Assembly (NCBI GenBank): GCA_015698045.1
Contig: BLAL01000215.1
Span: 1,612,001-1,676,000, forward strand
Length of the DNA: 64,000 bases
From: Rhizophagus clarus
Taxonomy: Eukaryota; Glomeromycota; Glomeromycetes; Glomerales; Glomeraceae
Reading direction: 5' to 3'
The notes under the pieces were generated by a model. It was not told where the DNA came from, ran no database searches, and saw only the letters and a list, made by a program, of their open reading frames with translations. Both the position numbers and the translations under genes were made by a program. Below, in pieces: positions 1-11,907 of this stretch; within the stretch, counting starts at the first letter, position 1, and each line of letters begins with the position of its first letter.

Positions 1-108
1 TTTTTTTTTACGGATGAAATATTTTTTTTGTCGTCCCATTTTCATATCCACTTTTTATACACCTACTTCTTTTAATTATTAAATTGAATAAATAACAAAA
101 TTATAAAA

Positions 109-1113
109 ATGACTGATAATGATAATGCGATCCCGGTTGAAGAAGTGAACCATGAAATTAGAGATTATGAGGATACAGAAAATGAAAATGTCAGTTCCGC
201 GTTCCCTTTTGACGAGGAAATGCGAACTGTTTTTAATGATCCCGTAAATTTTAATGTCAAACATCCACTTTTTAACGCATGGACGTTATGGTTCGATAAC
301 CCTGGTAAAAAAGCAAACACAGCAAGTTGGTCCCAGAACCTTAAAGAGTTGATCACATTCGATTCCGTAGAAGAGTTTTGGGGGTAGGTTAACCCTTTTA
401 TTTCCCGGGAATTTTTTTATTATTCACAATTTAATACTTTAATTTATCGGAATTTAAACTAAGAATTAACAATGATGAATATTTTTTTAGTGTTTACAAT
501 AATGTCGCTAAGGCTATTGATTTATCGCCCGGATCTAATTACCATCTTTTTAAACGAGGAATAAAACCAATGTGGGAGGATCCTGTAAATGAACTTGGTG
601 GGAAATGGGTTATTCAATTTCCTCGAAATAAGACTGGTGAAGATATCAATACTCTCTGGCTTTATACAGTGAGTAGTTATTAATTAAATATTCGAAAAGT
701 TGGTTAGACGTACAATTTATTTATATGATATTCTTAAATTGCAAAATACAGCTGGCATAAAATTTGATTTGTTTAATTCTTCTTTTGTTTAGATGCTTGC
801 TTGCATTGGAGAAGGATTTGATTATGCAGATGAAGTATGCGGTGCTGTAGTGTCCGTTAGGAAAATCTTTTACAGAATTTCTTTGTGGACACGAACGTCA
901 AACAACAGAGAGATTTGTGAGACTCTTGGGTACGTAAAATTATATTAATTTTACTCTCTATTTATATTGCTTATTTAGCTTGTATTGTTTAAAACTCTTA
1001 GACGGCAGCTGAAACAAACTTTGGGTTTAACTTCAGTTCAGCAACTTGAATTTCAGCCACATTCCGATTCGATCAAGAGTGGCAATCACAATAAAGAACA
1101 TTTCTTTGTATAA
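109..1113 (+). CDS. eIF4E: eukaryotic translation initiation factor 4E, 4 exons
   Basis: Binds the 7-methylguanosine mRNA cap and, with eIF4G, recruits mRNA to the ribosome in the cytoplasm. I read four exons: 109-383, 491-668, 793-929 and 1002-1113. All introns are GT-AG and the frame stays open to TAA at 1111-1113, giving 233 residues, a normal eIF4E length. Family landmarks are present: the HPLFNAWTLWF block near residue 52, cap-stacking Trp candidates W74 (TASWSQNL) and W120 in PMWED with E121 for guanine recognition, W183 in SLWTRT, and the ending SIKSGNHNKEHFFV. The splice at EFWG/VYNN falls in the conserved FWxxYNN motif that packs against eIF4G. The acidic residues 1-45 are variable, as usual. 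Only about 100 bases of upstream sequence are in the window. No defect seen. Confidence 0.95.
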
Positions 1114-2448
1114 GTATAATTAATTGGATAATATATGGACGTTATGTCGTCATTAATTTTTATTCCATTTATTTTTTATTTTGTTTTGTATCTTCACTCT
1201 TTAGATTAAAAATATCCTTGTCTTGCTTGTTAACTGCTAATTTTATATATTTATATATGTAATGTCAGGGAAGGAAAGAAAGATATTTATAGCTTTAAAA
1301 AAAGATATCTTTTAGTTGATTTTGGTTTTTAGGCGGTTTCACTAATAAAAAGCAGTTTATTTGGCAAGAATTTGGTATAAATTAGACAATAAATATTATG
1401 TTTATAGGTTTATTTAGGAATTTAATTATTAATATCGTAATAAATCCTATGTTCCTACAAGACTGACAATATAGGTAGATATGATGTATAGCATAATTTT
1501 ACGTAAATAATAATATGCGTTATCCCATATCAACAATATAATGTACCCCATGCAAAAAAAAAATATTGCCCATAATGAAAATTACGCATCAATATTTCCA
1601 ACAATATTGGGTATGTATTATTAATTCACTTAATCTCCCAACAGGGGTGTTTGAAGGGCCGAACGCGTTTTTTTATTTTTTCAAAATCCACTTTCTATTA
1701 ATCCGATAGAACAATGATTATATACTATTATTGTAAGTTTTCTTTTAATACAACGTGCAATTAGGCTTTATTTCTATTCATCCCCTTTTTCTCTATAGGA
1801 TCCTATATCAACCACCGCTTCCACCATTGAATCTTCGTCAATGTAAAACACCATGTGCATTAATTGACGATGGTTTATGTGGTAAAATTTCATACTCAGT
1901 CAGCGTCTATTACTGCAGCCGGTGTCTTACAAATTTAAGAAAATGGAATTTGTTCTAAAGAATGATTTATCCTCAAAATTAAACTCAACATTGACTTACT
2001 TTGTGGAATAGTTTAAAACAGAATTATTATACATAACATATCTATCTAGATTTCAATAAAATAGTTATCAGCGATGCTGCAATTATGAGTATTTCACATT
2101 ACTATACTAATAAACAAAATTTTATTTATGAATGAAACGAGGATCAAATAATTTAATTGATGTTACACAAATTTTACAAGTGAAACAAAGAATAATAAAA
2201 CGTGCAAATAAACAAGTAAAACTCGTACGAGGCTTTTTTTTGCAATCGTGGCATGTGATTATTGAAACCGCACTGCCTCACGGAACTGCGGTTAAAATTA
2301 GTTCAGGCTATGCGTTTTTGTGGCTTGAATGATTAAACATCTTTCTACAAAATTATTCGTCTGTAATATGAAAAGTTAGAGCTTAATCAGTAGGGACTGT
2401 TTTGAGAATTAAAAATAGCCGTTTACATTTTTACAATAAACTTTACCA
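1114..2448. other. intergenic region between eIF4E and the Sec7 ARF-GEF gene
   Basis: AT-rich spacer holding the eIF4E 3' untranslated region and the upstream region of the Sec7 gene. Short open frames at 1755-1958 and 2132-2332 show no family resemblance and I do not call them genes. A small inverted repeat with AACCGCA and TGCGGTT arms lies near 2268-2294. A slightly GC-richer patch at 1790-1930 could be a 5' untranslated exon of the downstream gene, but the sequence does not prove it. Confidence 0.5.
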
Positions 2449-5400
2449 ATGAGCATCCTTAAGGGTGCGTTGGAAAGGCTATTAGCCGAGGCTCAATCAT
2501 CAAAACAAAAGGAACTCGAACAAGTTTGTTCTACGGCTTTAGAACAATTACTACAAATTATAGATGCAATTACAAAAGAAAATGCTTCAAACGATACAAA
2601 CTTAAAAAATAAACAAAATGGAGCTACAAATGAAAACAGTGAAAAAGTTTCTGGCGAAATCAATGAAAAGGGAGGAAAAACAAAAAGTAGTTCGTCGCCG
2701 GGTAAATCAAACGAAAATGCATCTCCTAGTTTATTATCTGGCGGAAACGGACGAATATCCATTTCTAGTAGCTTATTTGCACGTGTTGGGGAAGATTTAC
2801 CAAAAATTATGGCTGATAATTACTGGCAACCATTTAGACTTGCTTGTGGCAACTCAATGCCAAATAATATAAGAATTTTAGCATTAGATTGTTTACAAAA
2901 AGTCATTGCTCACGGCCTTTTTAAAGGATTAAATCCAATTGCGCCTCCAAGAGATACACAAACAAAAAAGAAAGATCCAAAAGTAAAAAAAAATAGTAAT
3001 AATAGTGGTGGATTTAGTGAGACAAATGATATATCACACATCGATATATCAACGCCTTTTGATAATAATGAGTTAAATGGAATCGAAGAAAGCAGTTATT
3101 CCAATTTTCCTAATCCTGCCCTATTAATTGATGATGTTGTTCATACAGTTTGTGTTGGTTTTGTTGGTCCTCAAACCGATAATACCGTTCAGCTACAAAT
3201 ATTGAAAGTTTTACTTACGCTTGTTACTACGGAACAATGCCCTGTTCACGGAATTAGCTTATTAAAAATTATTCAAACATGTTGTAACATCTATTGTTTC
3301 TCAAAAAGTCAAGTAAATCAAGCAACCGCAAAAGCTGAGCTAACTCAAATTTCAAATGCAATTGTTGCGAGATGGAAGGAATTTTCTATAGAGTTATCAA
3401 AACAGGAAGTTACAAAAAGCGCAGAAACAATTTCAGAAATCAAATCCAAAGAAAAAAATGATAATCATGAGTTAGATAATGAAAGTAATGCGGAAAGGAA
3501 TGGTGTTAAAAATGAGAATAATAGTATTGAAACTTTTGAATCGGAATCGACTATTGATTCAAAATTAGTAAATGGTAGAGGAGAAATTTCCGAATCATCA
3601 TCGGAAATTATCACAAGTACTTTAATAGAAAAAGAAATAATCAATAACGAAAAATCCAATTCACAGAATATAATTGAAAAAACGCATGATGAGAAAGGAA
3701 TTAACAAAAAAGATGATGATTCTTTTGAACTAGAACATAAAAATTTAGAACAAACTTCATTAATGTTAAGCGAGGAATTGGAAAATGGAGTTAAAAGTAA
3801 AAATGAAATCTCTGATGCTGTGACTGTTGTTGCAACAATTAAAGGAAAGGATACATCATCTGAGTTATCAAACGACGATAAAGCGCTTTTAAAAAGGAGG
3901 AGATCATCTTTAGCATCCAAAAAAGATCTTAAGATCACGATACCCCCTCTCAATACTGGAAAGAAGTCTAAATCAACGCGTATTCGACAAGACGCGTCTC
4001 ATGAGACTTTGGTTATCTTACGTAAAGACCTTTATTTAACCTTTAGATTATTTTGTAGACTTTCTATGCGGTCTGATTCAAACGAAAATTTGCAAATTGA
4101 AGAGATAAATCTTCGTGGTCGATCTTTAGTATTAGAATTAATTTTATCAATGTTAGATAATTCCGGTCCAATCTTTCAATCTGATGAACTATTTATTAAT
4201 TTAATTCGTCAATCTCTTTGTGTGTCATTATCACAGAATGGAGTTTCATCTAATGAACAACTTTTTGAACTTTCACTTTCTAATTTTTTAATGTTATTAC
4301 GATATTATCGTGCACCTTTGAAAACAGAGTTGGAAGTATTATTTAGCGAAATTTATCTAAGGTTCTTGGATATGTCAAATGCAACTTATCAGCAAAAACA
4401 TTTAGTATTACAGGGTCTAATGAAGATATGCCAAAAGCCACAGATTCTGCTGGATATTTATTTGAATTACGATTGCGATTTTTCAATGGCTAGTGTTTTT
4501 GAACATATAGTAACTTCATTGTCTAAAATTTCGCAAATCCGCACAAAAAGTCAAAGTGGATCGACAATGGGTAATTTAATGGGTACAAATTCATCAAATT
4601 TAGAATTGGTGGCCTTACAAGATAAGATACTAAAGGTGAAGGGACTAAGATGTCTAATAGCTATTGTTAAGTCTTTGATTGAATGGTGTAAAGATTTGGA
4701 AAGAAAAAACGGCATAAAGACCCCACAAGCTTCACCTCGTAATCCTTCGCCTGATATTTCAGAAGACAAAACTCCAGTAATTTTTTCAAAAAACCCTTTA
4801 CTTAATGTAAATTTTTCTACATTACATGCAAATTCGAGCGGAAGCAGCATTGGTACAGAAGATTATGAAGATAATCCAGCACAATACCAGGAAATAATGT
4901 CACGCAAACAAACTTTACGTGAAGGTATTAAACTATTCAACGCAAAACCACATAAAGGACTTAATTTCTTAATAGGAAATGGCTTCTTAAAGAATGATAG
5001 TACTAGCATAATATCGTTCTTAACTTCAACACCAGGTTTAAGTAAAGCTGCTATAGGTGAATATCTGGGTGAAGGTGACCCAGAAGCCATCAAAATCATG
5101 CATGCTTTTGTGGATCGTATGGATTTTACGGGATTGGGATTTGTTGAGGCTTTGAGAATATTTTTACAGACATTTCGATTACCTGGTGAATCACAAAAAA
5201 TCGATCGAATTATGGAAAAGTTTGCTGATCGTTATTGTGAAAATAATCCTGATATATTCGCAAATGCAGATACTGCTTATATCCTTGCTTATTCTGTTAT
5301 TATGTTAAATACCGATCAGCATTCAGCACAAGTTAAGAGACGCATGGATAAATCTGAATTCACAAAGAATAATCGCGGTATTAATAATAACAACGATTTA

Positions 5401-8400
5401 CCTGATGAATTTTTGGGAGATATATTTGATGAGATTGCAAATAACGAGATTGTTATGGAGGAAGAACAAATCTCAGAAGTGGCAAAAACCGCGATTAGCC
5501 ATGCAAATGATCGTGAACGTCAAGAATTATACGAGAGAGAAATTTCACAAATGCAAAAGAAAAGTCAAGCACTGTTAAAGAGTAACAGAGAGGGTCATAC
5601 ACCAGCTGTTTGGCGAAGTGCTTCGCACGCAGATCATGTTAAACCAATGTTTGCAATTGTATGTTGGCCTTTAATGGCTACTCTTAGCCTTGTTTTTGAA
5701 GAAGCTGACGCAAGTGGATATTTTAAAGCAGTCGAATTTGTTCAAGCAAATCAAGAATCAGTTGAACTTTGTCTTGAAGGATTTCTCGGCGCTATAAGAA
5801 TAAGTAGTATTTTTAGAATGGACGTTGAAAGAGATGCTTTTGTGTCTTCGTTAGCAAAGTTAACGGGTTTAAATCATGTTGATGAAATGAGGTCCAAGAA
5901 TGTTGCAGCGATAAAAACGCTACTTTCTGCTGCTAATTCCTACGGTGAAGGTCTACAATCTTCATGGCTCATTGTTCTAAAGACAATATCTACGATGGAA
6001 CGATATCAACTCATTGATAGTTCAACAGGATCAGTCGTTTATACCACAGAAGGCGTAAGTGGGTTGGATTATTCTCCGCAAAATAATAAAAATGTTGTAC
6101 CATCTACTACAAATTCTTCAAGTAACCCATCATCCACAACTTCTGCTTCACGTCAGAGTATTAGTAAAACACGTCGTGGTTCACTTGGAGGTGTTATGAA
6201 AGAGTTTCAATCACAGAGTACAATAATAGCTATCGACCGAATTTTTACAAATAGTGTGAAATTAAGTGGTGATGCAATTGTTCATTTTTTCGATGCATTG
6301 TGCTCAGTTTCTCTTGAGGAAGTAAATTTTTCAAGAACATCACCGAGGATGTACAGCTTGCAGCGTATTGTTGAAATTGCATATTATAATATGTCAAGAA
6401 TTCGGTTTGAATGGACACAAATTTGGAAAATTCTTCAACCTCATTTCAATACCGTTGGATGTCACCCTAATGATATTGTTGCAATTTTTGCTATTGATTC
6501 TCTTAGACAACTGAGCATGAAATTTTTAGAAAGAGATGAGTTATCGCATTACAATACTCAGAGTGAATTTATGAAGCCTTTTGAACACATAATAAAAAAT
6601 AATCCATCACCAAATATACATGACCTTATTATACAATCATTTATTCAAATGATTTCTGCTCGTGCAAAGAACATTAAGTCTGGTTGGAAGAGCATCTTCG
6701 TAGTTTTTGGTCGTGCTGCATCTGATGAAAATCCTCAATTAGTAGAGAACACTTTCGGCGTCGCTAGATTAGTCTACCAAAAACATCTGGATCTTATTGG
6801 ACCAGCATTTGTTGATTTTGTAAACTGTATTGTGGAATTTGCTTTTAATGCAAAGGAAGAGGAACTTGTTAATGAAGCAATAAGAATGTTACAAGGGTGT
6901 GTTAAAGTTTTAGTAAAGGATGTGGATAGTACATCTGGGAAAGCTGAAAATAAAAAAGATATGATAACATCATCAACTACAGAACAATCTACACTGACAA
7001 AAAAAAAGTTGCAACATATTGAAGAAGAGCAATTCTTTTTGAAATGGTTCCCGGTCGTTTCAGGGCTTTCTCGGTTAGTTATAGATTCAGAATCTCAGAC
7101 TGTCCGAAATAGAGCATTAGAAGCTCTTTTCGATATATTAAAATCTACTGGACATCTTTTTGAGATAACGTATTGGATAAAGATTTTTAGAAATGTTATT
7201 ATGCCTATATTTGAGGATCTTAAGGAGCCAACTCCGTCACAACAAACTTCAACGGTAGATTTTAGAAGACGCGAATCTACGGCAGAAGTTTGGATTCAAA
7301 CAATACGCCTGATGGTAGATCTTTATGCTCGATTTCATGAAATATTCGTTACACAACCTGAATTTCTAGTAGAACTATTAGATTTACTTGTTGCTCTTCT
7401 TAAACGTAGAAATGAAAAACTGGGTCAGACAGGTATTCGATGCTTCCATAATTTAATAGCCAGAAACGGAATCCGTTTCGATAACGTAACATGGAAAATA
7501 GTGACTAATACACTTGAGGAAATTTTCAAATGGACTACACCAAAAGAGCTTCTGGAAGTGGATACAGTTACATCTGATAATAACAGAGATGAGACAATTA
7601 ACGTTAGACTGAATCATGTAGGTGGCAATAACCAAGCTCCAATTGGTTCTTCCTTTGGATCTGAAGAAGATTCTATAGATTCCCTTGTAAATGAGAATCC
7701 ATATTCACCTGCTCAGACAGCAGCTACGGCCACTAAAGTTGACATCGATTTCCCTCATGCAATTATCAAATGCGCGGCACAACTTACTGCCATTCAGTCG
7801 GTACGAGATCTTGCTCTTAATGATGCAACGTCAAGAGAACAAGGAGAACAAGTTCATTATCTTGCACGAATGCCAGCAGAATATCGAAATCGATGGCTAA
7901 GATGTCTTTATAACTCTTACAAATTTGCATATGATTTTAATGCAAACCATGGCCTTCGACGTGCATTATTAAAAGAAGGATATGTTCAGCAAATGCCAAA
8001 CCTTACGAAACAAGAAACATCTGCATTATCTGTATTTCTTTCAATCCTTTATGATTTGTACCGAACATTTGGTGATGCAGACCAGGATTTACTACCACCA
8101 CTTGTAGAAGAATCAACAAAAGTGCTTGAACAATTTATACGATTAGTTAATGAACCAGTATCTAGTCAGCAACAGCGAGAAATGACAAATTGGTCACCAT
8201 TGGTAATAATTGTACTAAGAGAATTATGCAAAACGAAATGGGATTCCGGAAGGCGGGCAGATAGTGATGCTGATTTGTTTGATGATGATGCTGGAGAAAT
8301 TCACGATACAAGAACTACAAGATTAATCGGATTAAGAAAACAAATACCAGATTTTTATCAATTAGCAATCAAGATAATTGGTGTGGATGGATCAGACGTT

Positions 8401-8472
8401 AGAGTTGCACTCCAAGAATTTTTAGAAAAAGTAGGAAATGAATTCTTAAATGTTGATCGATGGGATAATTAA
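2449..8472 (+). CDS. SEC7: Sec7-domain ARF guanine nucleotide exchange factor (BIG1/BIG2/Sec7p type)
   Basis: Large Golgi ARF-GEF that exchanges GDP for GTP on ARF1 to start vesicle coat assembly at the trans-Golgi. A single open frame of 2007 codons runs from ATG 2449 to TAA 8470-8472. Order: N-terminal DCB dimerisation region (from residue 1, MSILKGALERLLAEAQ), an acidic low-complexity linker (about 310-510), the HUS region ending at the HUS-box-like NYDCDF (about 665), the Sec7 domain (about 817-1001), then long HDS helical repeats to the end. The catalytic glutamate finger is E914 in FRLPGES, and the conserved YSVIMLNTDQHS loop follows. Architecture and length match BIG-type, not the smaller GBF/Gea-type, GEFs. 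Unusually for this locus the gene has no intron, while its neighbours have 3 and 11. Start choice: the first ATG gives a sensible DCB start. Confidence 0.95.
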   Translation: MSILKGALERLLAEAQSSKQKELEQVCSTALEQLLQIIDAITKENASNDTNLKNKQNGATNENSEKVSGEINEKGGKTKSSSSPGKSNENASPSLLSGGNGRISISSSLFARVGEDLPKIMADNYWQPFRLACGNSMPNNIRILALDCLQKVIAHGLFKGLNPIAPPRDTQTKKKDPKVKKNSNNSGGFSETNDISHIDISTPFDNNELNGIEESSYSNFPNPALLIDDVVHTVCVGFVGPQTDNTVQLQILKVLLTLVTTEQCPVHGISLLKIIQTCCNIYCFSKSQVNQATAKAELTQISNAIVARWKEFSIELSKQEVTKSAETISEIKSKEKNDNHELDNESNAERNGVKNENNSIETFESESTIDSKLVNGRGEISESSSEIITSTLIEKEIINNEKSNSQNIIEKTHDEKGINKKDDDSFELEHKNLEQTSLMLSEELENGVKSKNEISDAVTVVATIKGKDTSSELSNDDKALLKRRRSSLASKKDLKITIPPLNTGKKSKSTRIRQDASHETLVILRKDLYLTFRLFCRLSMRSDSNENLQIEEINLRGRSLVLELILSMLDNSGPIFQSDELFINLIRQSLCVSLSQNGVSSNEQLFELSLSNFLMLLRYYRAPLKTELEVLFSEIYLRFLDMSNATYQQKHLVLQGLMKICQKPQILLDIYLNYDCDFSMASVFEHIVTSLSKISQIRTKSQSGSTMGNLMGTNSSNLELVALQDKILKVKGLRCLIAIVKSLIEWCKDLERKNGIKTPQASPRNPSPDISEDKTPVIFSKNPLLNVNFSTLHANSSGSSIGTEDYEDNPAQYQEIMSRKQTLREGIKLFNAKPHKGLNFLIGNGFLKNDSTSIISFLTSTPGLSKAAIGEYLGEGDPEAIKIMHAFVDRMDFTGLGFVEALRIFLQTFRLPGESQKIDRIMEKFADRYCENNPDIFANADTAYILAYSVIMLNTDQHSAQVKRRMDKSEFTKNNRGINNNNDLPDEFLGDIFDEIANNEIVMEEEQISEVAKTAISHANDRERQELYEREISQMQKKSQALLKSNREGHTPAVWRSASHADHVKPMFAIVCWPLMATLSLVFEEADASGYFKAVEFVQANQESVELCLEGFLGAIRISSIFRMDVERDAFVSSLAKLTGLNHVDEMRSKNVAAIKTLLSAANSYGEGLQSSWLIVLKTISTMERYQLIDSSTGSVVYTTEGVSGLDYSPQNNKNVVPSTTNSSSNPSSTTSASRQSISKTRRGSLGGVMKEFQSQSTIIAIDRIFTNSVKLSGDAIVHFFDALCSVSLEEVNFSRTSPRMYSLQRIVEIAYYNMSRIRFEWTQIWKILQPHFNTVGCHPNDIVAIFAIDSLRQLSMKFLERDELSHYNTQSEFMKPFEHIIKNNPSPNIHDLIIQSFIQMISARAKNIKSGWKSIFVVFGRAASDENPQLVENTFGVARLVYQKHLDLIGPAFVDFVNCIVEFAFNAKEEELVNEAIRMLQGCVKVLVKDVDSTSGKAENKKDMITSSTTEQSTLTKKKLQHIEEEQFFLKWFPVVSGLSRLVIDSESQTVRNRALEALFDILKSTGHLFEITYWIKIFRNVIMPIFEDLKEPTPSQQTSTVDFRRRESTAEVWIQTIRLMVDLYARFHEIFVTQPEFLVELLDLLVALLKRRNEKLGQTGIRCFHNLIARNGIRFDNVTWKIVTNTLEEIFKWTTPKELLEVDTVTSDNNRDETINVRLNHVGGNNQAPIGSSFGSEEDSIDSLVNENPYSPAQTAATATKVDIDFPHAIIKCAAQLTAIQSVRDLALNDATSREQGEQVHYLARMPAEYRNRWLRCLYNSYKFAYDFNANHGLRRALLKEGYVQQMPNLTKQETSALSVFLSILYDLYRTFGDADQDLLPPLVEESTKVLEQFIRLVNEPVSSQQQREMTNWSPLVIIVLRELCKTKWDSGRRADSDADLFDDDAGEIHDTRTTRLIGLRKQIPDFYQLAIKIIGVDGSDVRVALQEFLEKVGNEFLNVDRWDN

Positions 8473-10019
8473 CAGTAAAGACTATTGGATAAACGTATTA
8501 TTTTCTAACAATATTTATTGAAAGAATGTTTACTATTTTAATTATACTTTTAACCGATAAACATGTTGTTTGATTTGCATAATAGAGATTAATAACTTAG
8601 CAGTGGTAATAATCATTTACTTATTTTACTATATTAATATTATTTTTTTCTATTATACTGAAAATGTATTATAGTTTTATATCAAAAATTACTTTTTACT
8701 TTTAAAATTATAATTAGCAAGAACATTGCAAAGTATTTTTTTAAATACATTTGTAAATAAATGTTTAATTCAAATATTATCAAAAAAAGCATTATTTTTA
8801 TTTACTTTGTTTATTGATATTCGTAATTATATTTATAAATAAAATTTTAATTATCTGTTTTATAAATCATGAACTAAATAACAAAAAAAAAAAATTTTAA
8901 CTGATAAAATCATAATACAAGCTACATATTTTTATCAGTTTATTTTAAATAATATTAATATTTAAAATTAATAAGTATTTATAGATTTTACAAAGATTTT
9001 ATAATTAGCTATTAAAATATAATAAAAAATATATATAGCAATTAATAAAGTACTGTAAAATTAAATTATACAATATAAATAGCTATATTTAAAATTTTGA
9101 ACTATAATTTATAGGTAACAATTACTATAATAAAAATAATTTATAGTATTTTTTTTTATTTTATTTTAACTAAATATTTCTTAATATCCTACTCACATTA
9201 GATACATAGCGTAGGTTGGAGTTTACAGATGAGGTCTCTTGTTAGATGATGGTTGAAGTAGTTTTTTTTTTTAGTATGGTTGCAAATCATGACATTAACT
9301 AGGTTTCATTTTATGTTTACTGTAATATAAACTGTTCCTGTATCCAATAAAGCTACGTTAAACTCTTGCCTTCCAAAAGGAAGAAAAAAAAAAATATTTC
9401 TTAATATATTATTATTATAATTAAATAATAAATTTTTTTTTTTTTAAAGTGTTGAAAATGTATATATATTTTTTAGATAAAATAGGACTAGGTTATAATC
9501 ACTTCTATTCTATATATTCTATATATAGTATTTCTAACAAAATCTTAGTTTGAAACATCTATTCAAATAATAAATTTTTTAAATTTTTTATTTTTTAAAT
9601 TAATGTATTATACAGTTCAATTTTCTTTAAGTTTATTTTTTTTAAATACATATATACAATCAGTTTTCTATATAATCACCCTTTTAATTCTATTAAAATC
9701 AGTAATTGTATAAAGGTATGATTATATAAAATTTATATAATTTTGACTGAAATTAAATTTTAACTGAAATTATAAATATCAAATTATGATTATAATTATA
9801 ATATTAGCTAGAATTATAAATTTTCTTAATAAAGTTTTATTGATACTTAAAGGGAACTCATTCTTCTATATATATATATATAGAGACCATCACAAAAATT
9901 TTTATATGATTTTTCATATATTATTGTAAAACAAAAATTTATAATAAACAAGCTTATATAATAGGTTACTGCAGATTTGCAACCTTTTACTATTGTTAAA
10001 CAAAAATAATTTCAGGAGT
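8473..10019. other. AT-rich intergenic DNA
   Basis: More than 80% A/T by eye, with no gene seen. It includes the 3' untranslated region of the ARF-GEF. A less AT-rich island at about 9190-9380 ends in the A-rich tract AGGAAGAAAAAAAAAA. It could be a decayed SINE or cDNA-like insertion but shows no feature I can name. A (TA)n run lies near 9870. Confidence 0.5.
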
Positions 10020-11640
10020 TAGTTTATATATTAGATTTATATTATAATCTATCATATAAACAAACTTTAAAGGAAAAAGTGAATTTACTATTTTCATAAA
10101 GAAGAACAAATATTAAATCAGAAATTAATAATCTTATATCAAAAGTTGCATTAACAACTAATATTTGGTTTTCTACATTTAATAATACAGTTTTTTTAAG
10201 AATTACAATGCATTGTATTACTAATGACTGAAAAATAAAAAAATGCTTGTTAGATTTTATTTCTTTAGAGAGGTTCCATTCAGTAGAATTAATTTTAATT
10301 AAACTAACTGATATTTTACAAGAATTTAATATAAGTAATAGAATTATATTTCTCATAACTGACAATGATAATAATATGTTAGCATATAAAAGAAAATTTG
10401 CTAATAAATTAAAAGCAGAATTTTTTAATTTTACATTTACTCATAATAGGTGTGCTGCATATATAATTAATTTGGTAGCTAAGGCTGAAATGAAACATTT
10501 GGATTTTTTTATTATCAAATTGCAAAAATTCATTAATAAAATAAAAAATTTGCAATTATTAATTGATGATCTTAAAAACATTTATAAAATTAAAAATGTA
10601 AAATTTCTTATGCCAATACAAGATGTAAATACAAGATGAAATGTAACTTACCAAATAATTGCAAATTTTTACATGAGATATAATAGAAATTTTGATAAAT
10701 TCTCATAATAATACACTAAAAAATTTATATCCAACAGATATTGAATGGCCAAAAATTTTGGTATATACAGTACTACTATTTTCAATTTTTTTTTTAATTT
10801 TTAATTCAAAATTCAAATTAATTTTAAAATTAAATTAATTTTTATGTACTATTAGGAATTATTTAATGTATTAAAATCTATGTATAGAGTTACTATTTTA
10901 CTATCATCAATATCAATACCAATACAGAGAGATTTGCACTTAGTTTTTTTAGAAATGTTAGCTTCTTTACAACATTAATAACAATAAAATCTAACAAATG
11001 CTATATATAAAAAAATTGAAACTTATTGGAATAGACATATATCTAATTTATCAGCTATTTCTGCAATTTTTGATTCATATTACAAATTTACAACTTTTAA
11101 TAATCAAGAATAACATAAAAATTATATTAATCACTTATAAACTTTATTTTCTTTATATATATTAAATTTTCAAATTACACTAAGTATAACAAATATAACT
11201 TCACAAGATTCATAAACTTATTTTTTAAATATGATTAATGATGGTCAAGATTATGCAGAAAATCAGGAATATAATGAAATTAATAATTATTTAAGTACAT
11301 TATGTGATATTAATACAGATCTATTAGTATGATAAAATATTTATCAAAAAATTTACCCTATACTTTCATTAATAGCAAAAGATTATTTAATTATACAAGT
11401 CACAACTTACAAGTATACCATCTGAGCAAGCTTTTTCAATGGCAGATAATACTATTATACAAACTAGAAATAGGCTAGATAGGATCCTGAACAATATATA
11501 TATAGGTCAGATGAAAATTTCAAAATTTACTATGATCAATAAGCAAATTATTTTAAGTTCTGCTAAGCAAACTCTTATTATAACCTTTGAATTTTTTATT
11601 CTGCTAAGCAATTTTTTTTTCTGATATATATAACTTTATT
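10020..11640 (+). pseudogene. decayed hAT-superfamily transposase
   Basis: Relic of an RNase H-fold DDE transposase. Pieces appear in family order. First is LTTNIWFSTFNN (about 10150), the first catalytic-region motif of hAT proteins (T-D-x-W type). It is followed by a TGA at the position where the family has Trp. Next is LITDNDNNMLA (about 10350), then the NRCAAYIINLVAKA block (about 10445-10490), equivalent to the conserved C-A-H-x-L-N-L region. The C-terminal dimerisation motif is seen as PSEQAFSMADNTI around 11420-11450, after a frameshift. Several further stops lie between 10640 and 11400. I could not define terminal repeats. It lies immediately outside the left end of the 24.9-kb element and appears unrelated to the better preserved hAT at 53-55 kb. 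Confidence 0.75.
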
Positions 11641-11877
11641 TAAATATAAAAAGATAATTTAATTATAATAAATATATATATATATAAATTTTTTATATCA
11701 TTATGAAAAAAAATTATGAAATTAATTCACTAAATATTAATAAATTAATAATATAAAATGATATACCAACTTCAGAATTTTTAATTTTAATTAATATTAA
11801 TATAATATTAATATACTATTGCTATTTTAAAAATAGTTTTAAAATTTGGAATTTTTTATAAATATTATTATATTTAT

Positions 11878-11907
11878 TAGATAGCAGTCTTATAAGACTG
11901 CTATCTA
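11878..11907. repeat. terminal perfect palindrome, left end
   Basis: Thirty-base perfect palindrome with half-site TAGATAGCAGTCTTA at the outer edge of the left inverted repeat. It can form a hairpin. The same core sits at the right end. Confidence 0.9.

Noticed and set aside
1755..1958. Short open frame upstream of the ARF-GEF gene
   Set aside because: No domain, no splice context and no codon pattern unlike the flanks; likely chance.
2132..2332. 66-codon frame just before the ARF-GEF gene
   Set aside because: No recognisable family; may overlap the promoter or untranslated region of the next gene.
3465..3953. Long minus-strand frame inside the ARF-GEF gene
   Set aside because: Antisense shadow of the acidic linker; the plus frame is clearly coding.
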